This document shows, piece after piece, positions 29,175 to 38,102 of a stretch of DNA of 64,000 nt. The DNA is taken from NCBI RefSeq assembly GCF_026104355.1, contig NZ_CP110535.1, positions 2,976,001-3,040,000 of the forward strand. Direction: 5' to 3'. A program made the position numbers and the translations under genes. A model generated the notes under the pieces. That model saw only the letters and a program-made list of their open reading frames with translations. It did not search any database and was not told the origin of the DNA. Origin of the DNA: Halomonas sp. BDJS001 (GTDB taxonomy: Bacteria > Pseudomonadota > Gammaproteobacteria > Pseudomonadales > Halomonadaceae). Positions within the stretch are counted from its first letter, which is position 1. The number at the start of each line of letters is the position of its first letter.

Positions 29175-30233
29175 TTGTCTCTATTTTCTTCCCTGACTCG
29201 CTTCGGCTCAGGCGCCATTTTAACCCTGAGCCTGGTGGCCATGGCGGTCGCTCAGGAAAACCGCGTTGAGACACAGGTGGTGGCTGACTCTCCACGAATT
29301 GAGATATTGACGCTTACCGGCAGCGTCAGCGCTCCACACACCTCACAGCTATCAAGTGCTGAAGCGGGTCAGGTCAGCGAGTTAACGGTTGAAATGGGCG
29401 ATACAGTCACTCAAGGCCAGCAACTGCTCTCCCTGGATATCCGCGATATTAGCCTGGAAAGCCAGCGTGCCCGCGCAGATCTAGCCCAGGCCGAAGCCGA
29501 GCGCGACGAAGCGCAACGTTTAGTGAGCGAAGCCAACCAGCTCTCGGCGCAAAACTTTGCCGCCAGCGAACGCCGCCAGCGTGAAAGCACTTTAGCGGCG
29601 GCTCAGGCCATCTTTGAAGCGCGCCGAGCCGACTACGCGTTGGCCCAACTGCAGCTTGAGCGTCACCAGATACGTGCTCCCTTCGACGGCATGGTCACCC
29701 AGCGGGAGAGCAATGTCGGTGAGTGGGTCAACCCTGGCGATACCCTGCTTACTTTGGTCGATTTAGCGTCTCTTCGCTTGGATTTCTCGGTGCCACTCTC
29801 TGCCTATCAACGCTTTGCAGGCTCTCAATTAGAGGTGCGCTTAGAAGGCAGTGACCAATGGCACCCGGCACACACTCTCGCGCGCATTCCGCTTGATGCC
29901 AGTTCACGACAGTTTCTACTCCGTGCTGTGCCTGAAAAGTCACTGGAAATGCTACCGGGCATGGCAGTGGAAGGCCGTTTGCAACTTAATGGCGAAAGCG
30001 GCCCCAGCGTGCCGCGGGATGCGCTAATCCGCCGCCCGGATGGCAGTGTCAGCGTTTGGCTCGCTCGCCAAGAAGAAGACACTTGGCGAGCTTTTGAGCA
30101 GCGGGTTGAGATTGGTAGCAGCCACCAGGGGGAAGTCGCTATCAATGAAGGCCTATCGGCGGGTGACCGTGTCATTGTCGTCGGCAACGAACGCCTTGAA
30201 GAGGGGCAAAGCGTGTCCCTGAGCGACGACTAA
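29175..30233 (+). CDS. RND efflux periplasmic adaptor subunit (first pair)
   Basis: A membrane-fusion protein that would link the RND pump encoded next to it to an outer-membrane channel. The layout is a signal/anchor (ILTLSLVAMAVAQ), a lipoyl/barrel-sandwich hybrid split by a coiled-coil hairpin (LESQRARADLAQAEAERDEA to LAQLQLERHQIRAPFDGMVT), then beta-barrel and membrane-proximal domains. The start is uncertain. TTG at 29175 (352 residues) has AGGAG eight bases upstream, while the ATG at 29136 (365 residues) has no ribosome site. The family signature IRAPFDGMVTQRESNVGEWV is intact. The stop lies 17 bases before the pump gene, so they form an operon. Confidence 0.9.
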   Translation: MSLFSSLTRFGSGAILTLSLVAMAVAQENRVETQVVADSPRIEILTLTGSVSAPHTSQLSSAEAGQVSELTVEMGDTVTQGQQLLSLDIRDISLESQRARADLAQAEAERDEAQRLVSEANQLSAQNFAASERRQRESTLAAAQAIFEARRADYALAQLQLERHQIRAPFDGMVTQRESNVGEWVNPGDTLLTLVDLASLRLDFSVPLSAYQRFAGSQLEVRLEGSDQWHPAHTLARIPLDASSRQFLLRAVPEKSLEMLPGMAVEGRLQLNGESGPSVPRDALIRRPDGSVSVWLARQEEDTWRAFEQRVEIGSSHQGEVAINEGLSAGDRVIVVGNERLEEGQSVSLSDD

Positions 30234-30250
30234 AGGAGCCGCCCTCAGCT

Positions 30251-33200
30251 ATGTTTGCCGCCATTATCCGTCACGGTATCTTGGTTAGCGTGACGACGCT
30301 TATCCTGTTGATTCTAGGCATCGCTGCCATATGGCGTATTCCGGTGCAGATGATTCCCGACCTGGAAACCCGCGTCATCGGCATTGAGACCCAGTGGCCG
30401 GGCGCAACGCCTCAGGATATCGAGAAGGATATCCTGATCGAACAGGAGGAGTTCCTGCGCAATGTGCCCAACCTGCAGCGCATGGAGTCCACCGCCAGCA
30501 GCGGCAGCGCCGAAATCGAGCTGGAGTTCCCGTTTGGCGTCGATCTCACCGAAACCTTGATTCGGGTTAACAATGCGCTAAGCCAGGTGCCCTCCTACCC
30601 CAACAATGTCGACCAGCCGCGCATTGTCGCTAACTCTTTTTCCGCTAACGCCTTTATGTACTTTAACGTTGGCCCCCGGGAGGGTAACCCGCGCCAGCTC
30701 GATATGCCCGCTATGCGCGACTACCTGGAGGATAACGTCCGCCCGCGCCTGGAGAGCGTTGCTGGCGTGTCGGAAGTGACGGTTTCCGGAGGTGCAGAGC
30801 GGCAGATGCAGTTGCTGATCGACCCTGAAACACTAGTCGCCCGTGAACTGAGTATTGCTGATATTCAGGCCGCCCTTCAGAACCGCAATCAGGATGTCTC
30901 CGGTGGCAACCTTGAGACCGGTAAACGCCGCTACCTGCTGCGTACCGTGGGCCGCTTTGAGGATGTTGAGAGTCTTGAAGCGCTGATTCTCATCCGTGAC
31001 GGCGACGCGGTCACCCGGCTAAGCGATGTGGCTGAGGTGCGCCAATCCTACGCCGAACTCACCTCCCGGGCTTACAGCTCGGACGGTCAGCCGGTACTGA
31101 GCGTGCAGGTGCGCCGGGAACCGGGCGCCAACGTCATCGATATCAAGCGCGCCATGCTCGACGAGGTCGATACATTAAACGCTGGAATGCTGGCTCAGCA
31201 GGGTATGCGCATGACGCTCTCCAGCGACGACGTGCGCTACGTGGAATCGTCAATTGCCAATGTGTGGGTCAACCTGGGCCTGGGTGCGCTGTTTGCCACC
31301 CTGGTGATGTACACCTTTCTGCGCTCTGCGCGCGCAACCCTGGCTGGCGTCATCGGCATTCCTATCTGCACCATCGCCGCCTTTCTAGGCCTGCTGCTGG
31401 CAGAGCGCACGCTCAACGTTATTTCGCTGGCGGGTGTCGCTTTCGCTATTGGCATGACCATTGATAACACTATCGTGGTACTTGAGAGCATCGAGACCCA
31501 GCGTCGCCGTGGCCTGGCGCGTTTTGAAGCGGCTCTGGAGGGCGTCAAGCAAGTGTGGCCCGCGGTGCTGGCCTCAACGTTGACGACTATTTTAGTTTTC
31601 GTGCCGATCTTCTTTATCCAGCAGGAAGCCGGGCAGCTTTACTCCGATATTGCGGTGGCTATCTCGACCTCGATTATTGTCTCGATGGTGGTCGCGATTA
31701 CCGTGATTCCCACCCTGGGCGCGCATATCGATTTTCGCGGTAAGGAGAGCGCCTCAACCTCTGCTCCTCGCTGGATGCGCGGTTGCCTGTGGGTGGTTAA
31801 TAGCATTATCCGCACCGCCTCCCGGCGCTTTCTCGCTATCGTGCTGGGCATTGTGGGGGGTATCGGCATTTTTGTCTGGCTGACGCCCCCGGCGGAGTAC
31901 CTGCCCGAAGGCGAAGAGGCCAAAACCTTTGCCAGCATGAACGCCCCGGCAAGTTACAACCTGGCCACCATGGATGCGATTGCCCAAACCTTGCAACAGG
32001 AGTTGGAGCCCCATGTGGGCGCTGAGCCAGAGCGCTTCGAGCGCGGTGACACCGACGTTCCGCCGATTCGCACCATGGGTATTCAAGCAGAAGCCCAGAG
32101 CCTGCGAATCATCGCTGAAACCATCGACCCCACCCATATCGAAGCCTTGATGGACGCCCTCACACAGCGCTTTGAAAGATATCCAGACATGCGCGCCTTT
32201 GCCGCCCGCGGATCGATTATCTCCAGCAATGATGGGGGCACGCGCAGTATCACGCTGGATATTGCTGGCAACGATCTAAACGAACTCTATACCACCGCCA
32301 ATGCGATTTATCAGCGCGCCGAGGCGGTGTTCGACAACCCGCGTATTCAGTCGCGCCCCTCCGCCCTGGATCTTGGCCAGCCGCTAATCGAGGTGTATCC
32401 CAATTGGGAGCGCGCCGCAGAAGTCGGCCTGGATACCGGCGAGTTGGGTACCACCGTGGCGGTGCTTACCAACGGCGCCTACCTGGATGACTTTTATCTC
32501 GACGATGAGAAAATCGACCTCTACGGCTACGGCCCAGACGCGGGGGATATTGATCTCGATGACCTGGCCACCCTGCCCATTCACACGCCCTCAGGGATAA
32601 GCGTTCCGCTCAACACCCTTGCTGATATTCAGGAAACCGTGGGAACGGCTACGCTACGAAGGGTAGACGGTCGCCGCAGCGTTACGCTAGACGTCCTTCC
32701 ACCGCGCAGCGTAGCGCTGGAAGCCGGTATCGAGACGATGCAGCGTGAGGTGATTGACTACCTGAGCGACGAAGGCGAGTTGCCCGCTAACATTAATGTC
32801 ACGGTGAGCGGTGCTGGCGACCAGCTAGATGCCACACGGCAGGCACTAACCGGCAATGCGTTAATCGCACTGGCGATTGTGTATCTGCTGCTGGTGGCAA
32901 TTTTTGCTCACTGGGGTTACCCGCTGCTTATTCTCGCTACTATTCCGCTAGGCGCCGCTGGGGGGATTGTGGGGCTCTGGCTGATGAATACGGTAGGCGC
33001 TCAACTGCCGAAAATTGGCTTGAATGCCATCAGCCAGCCGTTTGATATGATCACCATGTTGGGATTCTTGATTCTGATGGGGACAGTGGTCAACAACCCG
33101 ATATTGGTAGTTCATCAGGCGAGGGAGAATTTACGCACGGCGAGCATGGGTGTTCGCGAAGCCGTTCAACACGCGGTAGAAAGCCGCTTGCGGCCTATCG

Positions 33201-33394
33201 CGATGACCACGCTAACCACTTTGTGTGGCCTTTCACCGCTGGTGTTTCTACCTGGGGAAGGCACCGAGCTTTACCGCGGTGTCGGTGCCATTGTGCTGTT
33301 CGGCCTGCTCGGCACGGCGATTGTGACCGTTACGTTCCTGCCCGCTCTAACGGTTGCCGTGCTGAGCTGGAAAAGCGAAAGGCAATCTACTTGA
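30251..33394 (+). CDS. RND-family efflux permease (first pair, with altered proton-relay residues)
   Basis: A 1047-residue, 12-helix inner-membrane pump with two large periplasmic loops, the AcrB/HAE layout. The N-terminal IRHGILVSVTTLILLILG and IPVQMIPDLETRVIGIETQW are typical. The proton-relay pair on helix 4 is D405-N406 (GMTIDNTIVVLESIE) instead of Asp-Asp. The helix-10 lysine of AcrB is replaced by Asn (GTVVNNPIL, N948-N949). This pattern defines a recognised subgroup of RND pumps, so the gene is probably functional, but its coupling chemistry must differ from AcrB. The substrate is unknown. It follows its adaptor and converges with trpC seven bases after its stop. No outer-membrane factor gene is nearby. 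Confidence 0.92.
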   Translation: MFAAIIRHGILVSVTTLILLILGIAAIWRIPVQMIPDLETRVIGIETQWPGATPQDIEKDILIEQEEFLRNVPNLQRMESTASSGSAEIELEFPFGVDLTETLIRVNNALSQVPSYPNNVDQPRIVANSFSANAFMYFNVGPREGNPRQLDMPAMRDYLEDNVRPRLESVAGVSEVTVSGGAERQMQLLIDPETLVARELSIADIQAALQNRNQDVSGGNLETGKRRYLLRTVGRFEDVESLEALILIRDGDAVTRLSDVAEVRQSYAELTSRAYSSDGQPVLSVQVRREPGANVIDIKRAMLDEVDTLNAGMLAQQGMRMTLSSDDVRYVESSIANVWVNLGLGALFATLVMYTFLRSARATLAGVIGIPICTIAAFLGLLLAERTLNVISLAGVAFAIGMTIDNTIVVLESIETQRRRGLARFEAALEGVKQVWPAVLASTLTTILVFVPIFFIQQEAGQLYSDIAVAISTSIIVSMVVAITVIPTLGAHIDFRGKESASTSAPRWMRGCLWVVNSIIRTASRRFLAIVLGIVGGIGIFVWLTPPAEYLPEGEEAKTFASMNAPASYNLATMDAIAQTLQQELEPHVGAEPERFERGDTDVPPIRTMGIQAEAQSLRIIAETIDPTHIEALMDALTQRFERYPDMRAFAARGSIISSNDGGTRSITLDIAGNDLNELYTTANAIYQRAEAVFDNPRIQSRPSALDLGQPLIEVYPNWERAAEVGLDTGELGTTVAVLTNGAYLDDFYLDDEKIDLYGYGPDAGDIDLDDLATLPIHTPSGISVPLNTLADIQETVGTATLRRVDGRRSVTLDVLPPRSVALEAGIETMQREVIDYLSDEGELPANINVTVSGAGDQLDATRQALTGNALIALAIVYLLLVAIFAHWGYPLLILATIPLGAAGGIVGLWLMNTVGAQLPKIGLNAISQPFDMITMLGFLILMGTVVNNPILVVHQARENLRTASMGVREAVQHAVESRLRPIAMTTLTTLCGLSPLVFLPGEGTELYRGVGAIVLFGLLGTAIVTVTFLPALTVAVLSWKSERQST

Positions 33395-33401
33395 GCCTTG
33401 C

Positions 33402-34205
33402 CTAAAAGAATAGCCGTTTAAGTGCCAAGCCTGGATCACTCTCACGCATAAAGGCTTCGCCGACCAGGAAGCCGTTAACGTTATGGTCGCGCATCAGCTC
33501 CACGTCATCGCGGGTATGAATACCGGATTCGGTAATCACCGTAACGCCCTCTGGAATACGCGGCAGCAGATCCAGTGTGGTGTTGAGGCTGGTTTCAAAG
33601 GTATGTAGGTTACGGTTGTTGATGCCCACCAGCTTAAGATCCAGCGCAAGGGCGCGCTCAAGTTCCTCAGCATCGTGGACTTCAACCAATACATCCATCC
33701 CCAAGTGAGTAGCCTGCTGATTCAGGTCGCGCAGCTGGGCGTCGTCCAGGGCAGCGACAATCAGTAGAATACAGTCAGCGCCAATGGCGCGTGCCTCACA
33801 GACCTGATAGCCGTGGGTAATAAAGTCTTTGCGAATCACCGGCAGCGAACAGACATCACGGGCAGCGATGAGATAGTCTTCGTGTCCCTGGAAAAAGTCG
33901 GCGTCAGTCAGCACGGAGAGACAGGCGGCGCCACCCTGGGCATAGCTTTTGGCGATATCCGAGGGGTGAAACTCTTCACGAATCACGCCCTTTGAGGGCG
34001 AGGCTTTTTTCACCTCCGCAATAATCGCCGGATCACCCGCTGCAATGCGCGCGTTGAGGGCTGCGATAAAACCACGCGGGGCGCTCTGCTGCTCACCGAG
34101 GGCGAGCAGATCCGCCTCTGAAACGGCCTGACGGCGCTCAGCCACTTCCTGCTCTTTGCGAGCCAGAATGCGCGTTAAAATAGTCGGCGTTGCCTGTTGA
34201 GTCAT
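33402..34205 (-). CDS. trpC: Indole-3-glycerol-phosphate synthase
   Basis: TrpC closes the indole ring to give indole-3-glycerol phosphate in tryptophan synthesis. From the ATG at 34205 it has 267 residues and begins [20 protein letters not shown]. An in-frame start 36 bases upstream is less typical. Family motifs are [20 protein letters not shown] (substrate-binding lysine), [19 protein letters not shown] and [16 protein letters not shown]. It lacks a fused TrpF domain, as usual outside enterobacteria. It follows trpD in a trpG-trpD-trpC operon. Confidence 0.97.
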   Translation of the reverse strand: MTQQATPTILTRILARKEQEVAERRQAVSEADLLALGEQQSAPRGFIAALNARIAAGDPAIIAEVKKASPSKGVIREEFHPSDIAKSYAQGGAACLSVLTDADFFQGHEDYLIAARDVCSLPVIRKDFITHGYQVCEARAIGADCILLIVAALDDAQLRDLNQQATHLGMDVLVEVHDAEELERALALDLKLVGINNRNLHTFETSLNTTLDLLPRIPEGVTVITESGIHTRDDVELMRDHNVNGFLVGEAFMRESDPGLALKRLFF

Positions 34206-34241
34206 GTTGATCTCTTTTTTAAGCTTATCTTGTTTAAGCAC

Positions 34242-35261
34242 CTACTGCTTAAAAACGCTGGTGAAGTGCGACAGCTCTTTGAGTTTTTCAAGCGGCAGTT
34301 TAGAGGCCTGAGCGTCCTGGGCAACCATCACCCCCTCTTTTAAGGTGTCTGCCACGCCCGCACAGTAGAGCGCGGCGCCGGCGTTTAGCGCGACCATATC
34401 GGCAGCCGCGCCTTCACCAGACAGCGCGGCCTTGACCAGGCGTAGGCTGTCTTCTGCAGTGGCGGCTTTCAGCGTTGCCAGGCTCTGGCGCTCAATACCC
34501 AGCTCTTCGGGGGTAATGGTATACTGGCTAATCTTCCCCTCTTTGAGCTCGGCTACCAAGGTAGGGCTGGCTAGTGAGATCTCGTCCAGGCCGTCCTCAG
34601 AATGTACGACCATTACATGGCGGCTGCCCAGAGTTTTCAGCACTTCCGCCATCAGCGGCACCAGCTCCGGCGCGTAAACACCCAGTACTTGGTTGGGCGC
34701 CCCCGCAGGATTGGTCAGCGGGCCTAAAATATTAAACAGCGTGCGCACGCCCATTTCTCGGCGCGGGCCAATAGCATAGCGCATGGCCGGGTGATGATTG
34801 GGTGCAAACATAAAGCCTACGCCTACCTGCTCGATACAGCGCGCTACTTGATCAGGCCTGAGATCCAGGTAGATACCCGCCACATCGAACAGATCCGCAC
34901 TGCCCGATGACGATGAAACGCTACGGTTACCGTGTTTGGCCACGTGCGCTCCAGCAGCCGCGGCGACAAAACTGGCAGCGGTGGAAACGTTAAACAGGTT
35001 AGCGCCATCACCACCGGTACCGACAATATCCACAACGTTGTCAGCACTCAGCTCAACGCGCTTCATCAGCTCGCGCATTACCTGGGCGGCAGCGCTAATT
35101 TCCGCGGCGGTTTCGCCTTTCATGGCGAGGCCTACCAGCAGGCCGCCAATTTGCGCGTCAGATGCATCGCCGGTCATGATTTGGCGCATCAAGGCGTGCA
35201 TCGCATCGAAAGAGAGGTCTTCGCGGCGCATCACCGCATTAATCGCATCTCGCATTTGCAT
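34242..35261 (-). CDS. trpD: Anthranilate phosphoribosyltransferase
   Basis: TrpD joins anthranilate to PRPP. The protein is 339 residues. The PRPP-binding glycine-rich loop GTGGDGANLFNVSTAASFVA and HGNRSVSSSSGSADL are intact, as is GVRTLFNILGPLTNPAGAP. It is a stand-alone TrpD, not fused to TrpG. It lies between trpG (37 bases upstream) and trpC. Confidence 0.97.
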   Translation of the reverse strand: MQMRDAINAVMRREDLSFDAMHALMRQIMTGDASDAQIGGLLVGLAMKGETAAEISAAAQVMRELMKRVELSADNVVDIVGTGGDGANLFNVSTAASFVAAAAGAHVAKHGNRSVSSSSGSADLFDVAGIYLDLRPDQVARCIEQVGVGFMFAPNHHPAMRYAIGPRREMGVRTLFNILGPLTNPAGAPNQVLGVYAPELVPLMAEVLKTLGSRHVMVVHSEDGLDEISLASPTLVAELKEGKISQYTITPEELGIERQSLATLKAATAEDSLRLVKAALSGEGAAADMVALNAGAALYCAGVADTLKEGVMVAQDAQASKLPLEKLKELSHFTSVFKQ

Positions 35262-35298
35262 GAGCAGAGGGGCCCCTAAAAGCGTGTGAAACCGGCCA

Positions 35299-35934
35299 TT
35301 AGCCGCGTTTTAAAAAGTTGGCCAACAGCTCATGGCCTTGGCGGGTAAGAATCGACTCGGGGTGAAACTGAACCCCTTCAATATCCAGTTCGCGATGACG
35401 AAATCCCATGACTAACCCGGGGGTTACATCGTCATCGCCTGTCCAGGCAGTGACTTGCAAACAGTCGGGTAGGCTCGCTTTATCAACCACCAGGGAGTGA
35501 TAGCGAGTCACCTCAACGGGATTATCCAGCCCTTCAAAAACGCCTTGATTAGCGTGTCGCACAGCAGAGGTTTTGCCGTGCATCACCTGCGGCGCACGCA
35601 CGACCTTCCCCCCATACACTTGGCCAATCGCCTGATGGCCAAGGCAGACGCCCAAAATAGGTAGCTTGCCTGCAAAGTGTTTGATGGCAGCCATGGAGAC
35701 TCCCGCCTCATTGGGTGTGCAGGGGCCGGGCGACACCACCAGGTGCGTCGGCGCGTGCGCTTCGATTTGCTCAATGGTGATGGCGTCATTGAGGTGGGTG
35801 ATAACGTTTGCGCCCAGCTCACCCAGATACTGCACGATGTTAAACGTAAAGCTATCGTAATTATCCAACATCACCACTTTCGGCGCTGTCTGCTCCTGAG
35901 ATGGCTGTTTCTGCACCGACTGAGCTTGCGCCAT
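35299..35934 (-). CDS. trpG: Anthranilate / aminodeoxychorismate synthase glutamine amidotransferase
   Basis: A class I glutamine amidotransferase that releases ammonia for TrpE, and in many bacteria also for PabB. The protein is 211 residues with nucleophile Cys in [11 protein letters not shown], the His-Glu pair in [11 protein letters not shown], and the N-terminal [19 protein letters not shown]. The first 16-18 residues are Gln-rich and extra compared with most homologues. An internal ATG just before LDNYDSF is an alternative start. It heads trpG-trpD-trpC. No trpE is in the window, and pabB lies 18 kb away. Confidence 0.95.
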   Translation of the reverse strand: MAQAQSVQKQPSQEQTAPKVVMLDNYDSFTFNIVQYLGELGANVITHLNDAITIEQIEAHAPTHLVVSPGPCTPNEAGVSMAAIKHFAGKLPILGVCLGHQAIGQVYGGKVVRAPQVMHGKTSAVRHANQGVFEGLDNPVEVTRYHSLVVDKASLPDCLQVTAWTGDDDVTPGLVMGFRHRELDIEGVQFHPESILTRQGHELLANFLKRG

Positions 35935-36320
35935 TGCCCCACTTACTCCATTGCGTCATTACGACCACAGATTAAACCGCTATTGAGTGATGATACCGCA
36001 ACCGAGCACTCCCTTGCAGGGGGTAAGTGACAGCCAAGTCTTCCCTTTTGACCACCAGCCCTACGGGCTACAGATCACAGCTTTGGATGACCACGTCGAT
36101 TCGGCAAAGAAGAAACCCTTCGGACGGTCATAAGGCACGCTATGCTTAGAAGTGAAATACAGGCTCTTTTCAGCATAGTGGCCCTCTCCACTTGAGGGTA
36201 TTCTCCCTTGAGCAATACTTGTTTCGGCCTGCCGCTGTATCGGAACTGGCAACAGGCCACCGCAGTCTTTATTATCTGCCGTCTTTTTCGATAGCTTTTT
36301 TAACCAGTTAGGAGCGTGGG
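35935..36320. other. Divergent spacer between trpG and the metal-binding protein gene
   Basis: This 386-base region should carry the promoters of trpGDC (leftward) and of the metal-binding protein (rightward). Open frames on the minus strand (to 36327) have no recognisable protein and overlap the neighbouring gene start. I see no trp attenuator-type peptide and no confident metal-regulator box. Confidence 0.5.
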
Positions 36321-37241
36321 ATGTCAAAGTGGGTTACCTGGGTATGTGCGCTCTTATTCGTCGCGCTGCTAAGCGCTGCGCCAGCGTATGCCAATACAAC
36401 GCTGCGCGTTATTGCCTCCTTTTCCGTCATGGAGGAACTGGTAAAACGGGTGGCGGGCGACACAGTCAGCGTTAATGTCATTGTGCCGCGGGGGGAAGAT
36501 GTTCACCGCTGGGAGTTAACGCCGCCCAACGTGCTGGCGCTGGAAGAGACCCATATCGTGTTTTATAACGGGCTTGGGCTAGAACCCTGGATACGCCACG
36601 TCGAAGCGATGTCTGACGATGAGCTTACGCTAGTGGAAGTGGCTAGAGAAGCCGACTATACACCGCTAATCATCTCGACCGGGCAGTATAAAGGCGAGCT
36701 GGATCCGCATATGTGGATGGATCCAGAGGGGGCAGCGGCCTACATTGATGTGATTGCCGAGACCCTGGCAGCGCACCTACCCGACCAGGCCGAAGCGTTT
36801 TATACCCGTGCTGAAGAGGCACGCAAAGCGTTGAACAACCTTAATCTAGCGGTGAAAGAGCGCCTGGACGGCATTCCACAAACGAACCGTACCTTAGTGA
36901 CCAGTGAGGCAGGCTTTGGCTATTTCGCCCGCGCCTACGCCTTTGAAGCCCTAGGTGTGTGGGGCGTTAATCACGAAACCCAGGGCAGCGCCCAGGCCAT
37001 GGCCAAAATGAGCGAATACCTCACTAATAATCGCCCACGACCTCCGTCGCTGTTTTTTGAAAGCACCACCCCAAGCATTCACATGGATGCCCTGTCCAGA
37101 GAAGCCTCAATTCCTCTTGCGGGCCCGCTGTATGTGGACTCATTAAGCGGTGCAGACGGCCCGGCAGCCAACTATTCGGCCATGCTGCGCCATAATGCAG
37201 AAGTCATGCATACTGCCCTGGGGGGCGCGACGGCAGAGTAG
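36321..37241 (+). CDS. Metal ABC transporter substrate-binding protein, Mn/Fe type (cluster A-I)
   Basis: A 306-residue periplasmic protein with signal peptide (cleavage near AYA-NT, residue 24). The four metal ligands of the manganese/iron subgroup (PsaA, MntA and SitA types) can be placed: H62 (GEDVHRWELTP), H130 (DPHMWMDP), E196 (TSEAGFGYFARAY) and D273 (YVDSLSGADG). A glutamate at the third position, rather than the histidine of zinc-binding ZnuA, favours Mn or Fe. There is no His-rich zinc loop. The gene is alone; no permease or ATPase is adjacent, so it must use one encoded elsewhere or has another role. AGGAG precedes the ATG. Confidence 0.88.
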   Translation: MSKWVTWVCALLFVALLSAAPAYANTTLRVIASFSVMEELVKRVAGDTVSVNVIVPRGEDVHRWELTPPNVLALEETHIVFYNGLGLEPWIRHVEAMSDDELTLVEVAREADYTPLIISTGQYKGELDPHMWMDPEGAAAYIDVIAETLAAHLPDQAEAFYTRAEEARKALNNLNLAVKERLDGIPQTNRTLVTSEAGFGYFARAYAFEALGVWGVNHETQGSAQAMAKMSEYLTNNRPRPPSLFFESTTPSIHMDALSREASIPLAGPLYVDSLSGADGPAANYSAMLRHNAEVMHTALGGATAE

Positions 37242-37258
37242 TCGACCCGCCGCAGGTA

Positions 37259-37984
37259 TTAATCAGTTGCCGGTGCCTTCAAGGGAGCGGCCAGTAATTC
37301 GGTTAACGAACTGAGCACCAGATCAGGGCAGCTGCTTTCAATCGGTTCACCATGATTATAGCCGTAGGGTAGCGCCAGGGTCGTAAAGCCCGCGGCCTTG
37401 CCAGCAGCTATATCATGACGGGAGTCGCCTACCATCACACACGCCTCTGGCGGCACTTGGCAGTGTCGAGCAGCATGCAACAACGGTAAAGGATGGGGCT
37501 TCTTTTCGGGCAGCGAATCACCACCAATGCAGAGGGTGAAATAGTCCAGCAGCTCGAAGTGACTTAGCAGCGGCTCAATAAAGCGTTCGGGCTTATTGGT
37601 GATCAACACCAACGTCAGGCCTTGCTGATGCAGTGCCTGCAGTGCTTGTTTGACCCCAGGGTAGAGCGTTGTCAGGGTATTGGGGGCAGCGCCGTAGTGC
37701 ACCATAAACACATCATAACCGCGCTTCAGAAGAGCAGGTTCCGGTGCTGCTTCTAGCGCCCAGGTCAGGGCTCTTTCAACCAATACGGGCGCACCATTGC
37801 CGACCCAGTCCCTCACCTCCGCCCCACTCGGCGCTGGCAAATCCAGCTCATTTAAGGTGCGCGCCACTGCGACGGCAAGATCCGGCACTGAATCGATCAG
37901 CGTGCCGTCCAAGTCGAAGGCAATCAGCCGTTTTCCTTGTAGCACCGCGTGTCGTTCTGAGTAGTGACTTGAATGTACTTGCAA
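37259..37984 (-). CDS. gph: Phosphoglycolate phosphatase
   Basis: A HAD-superfamily phosphatase of 241 residues. Motif I is FDLDGTLIDS, with the nucleophile Asp; motif II is LVLITNKPE; motif III/IV is KPHPLPLLHAA followed by MVGDSRHDIAAGKAAG. Gph removes 2-phosphoglycolate formed during repair of 3'-phosphoglycolate DNA ends. The start is a TTG at 37984 with GAGG nine bases before it, since no ATG precedes motif I. A neighbouring rpe, 1.4 kb away, recalls the rpe-gph linkage of other proteobacteria, here interrupted by ndh. Confidence 0.9.
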   Translation of the reverse strand: MQVHSSHYSERHAVLQGKRLIAFDLDGTLIDSVPDLAVAVARTLNELDLPAPSGAEVRDWVGNGAPVLVERALTWALEAAPEPALLKRGYDVFMVHYGAAPNTLTTLYPGVKQALQALHQQGLTLVLITNKPERFIEPLLSHFELLDYFTLCIGGDSLPEKKPHPLPLLHAARHCQVPPEACVMVGDSRHDIAAGKAAGFTTLALPYGYNHGEPIESSCPDLVLSSLTELLAAPLKAPATD

Positions 37985-38102
37985 TGCTCTCTACCTCATT
38001 TTCATTAGAAAACCATCTTACCTGTTCCCAGCAACGGTGCGCATTAGTAAGAAGCGTCAGAACCCTCTATGCTTGGGCTAATTTAGTTAAAGAGGTAGTG
38101 AT

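Noticed and set aside
36061..36327. Minus-strand frame between trpG and the metal-binding gene
   Set aside because: No recognisable protein, no ribosome site, and it overlaps the start of a well-supported gene.
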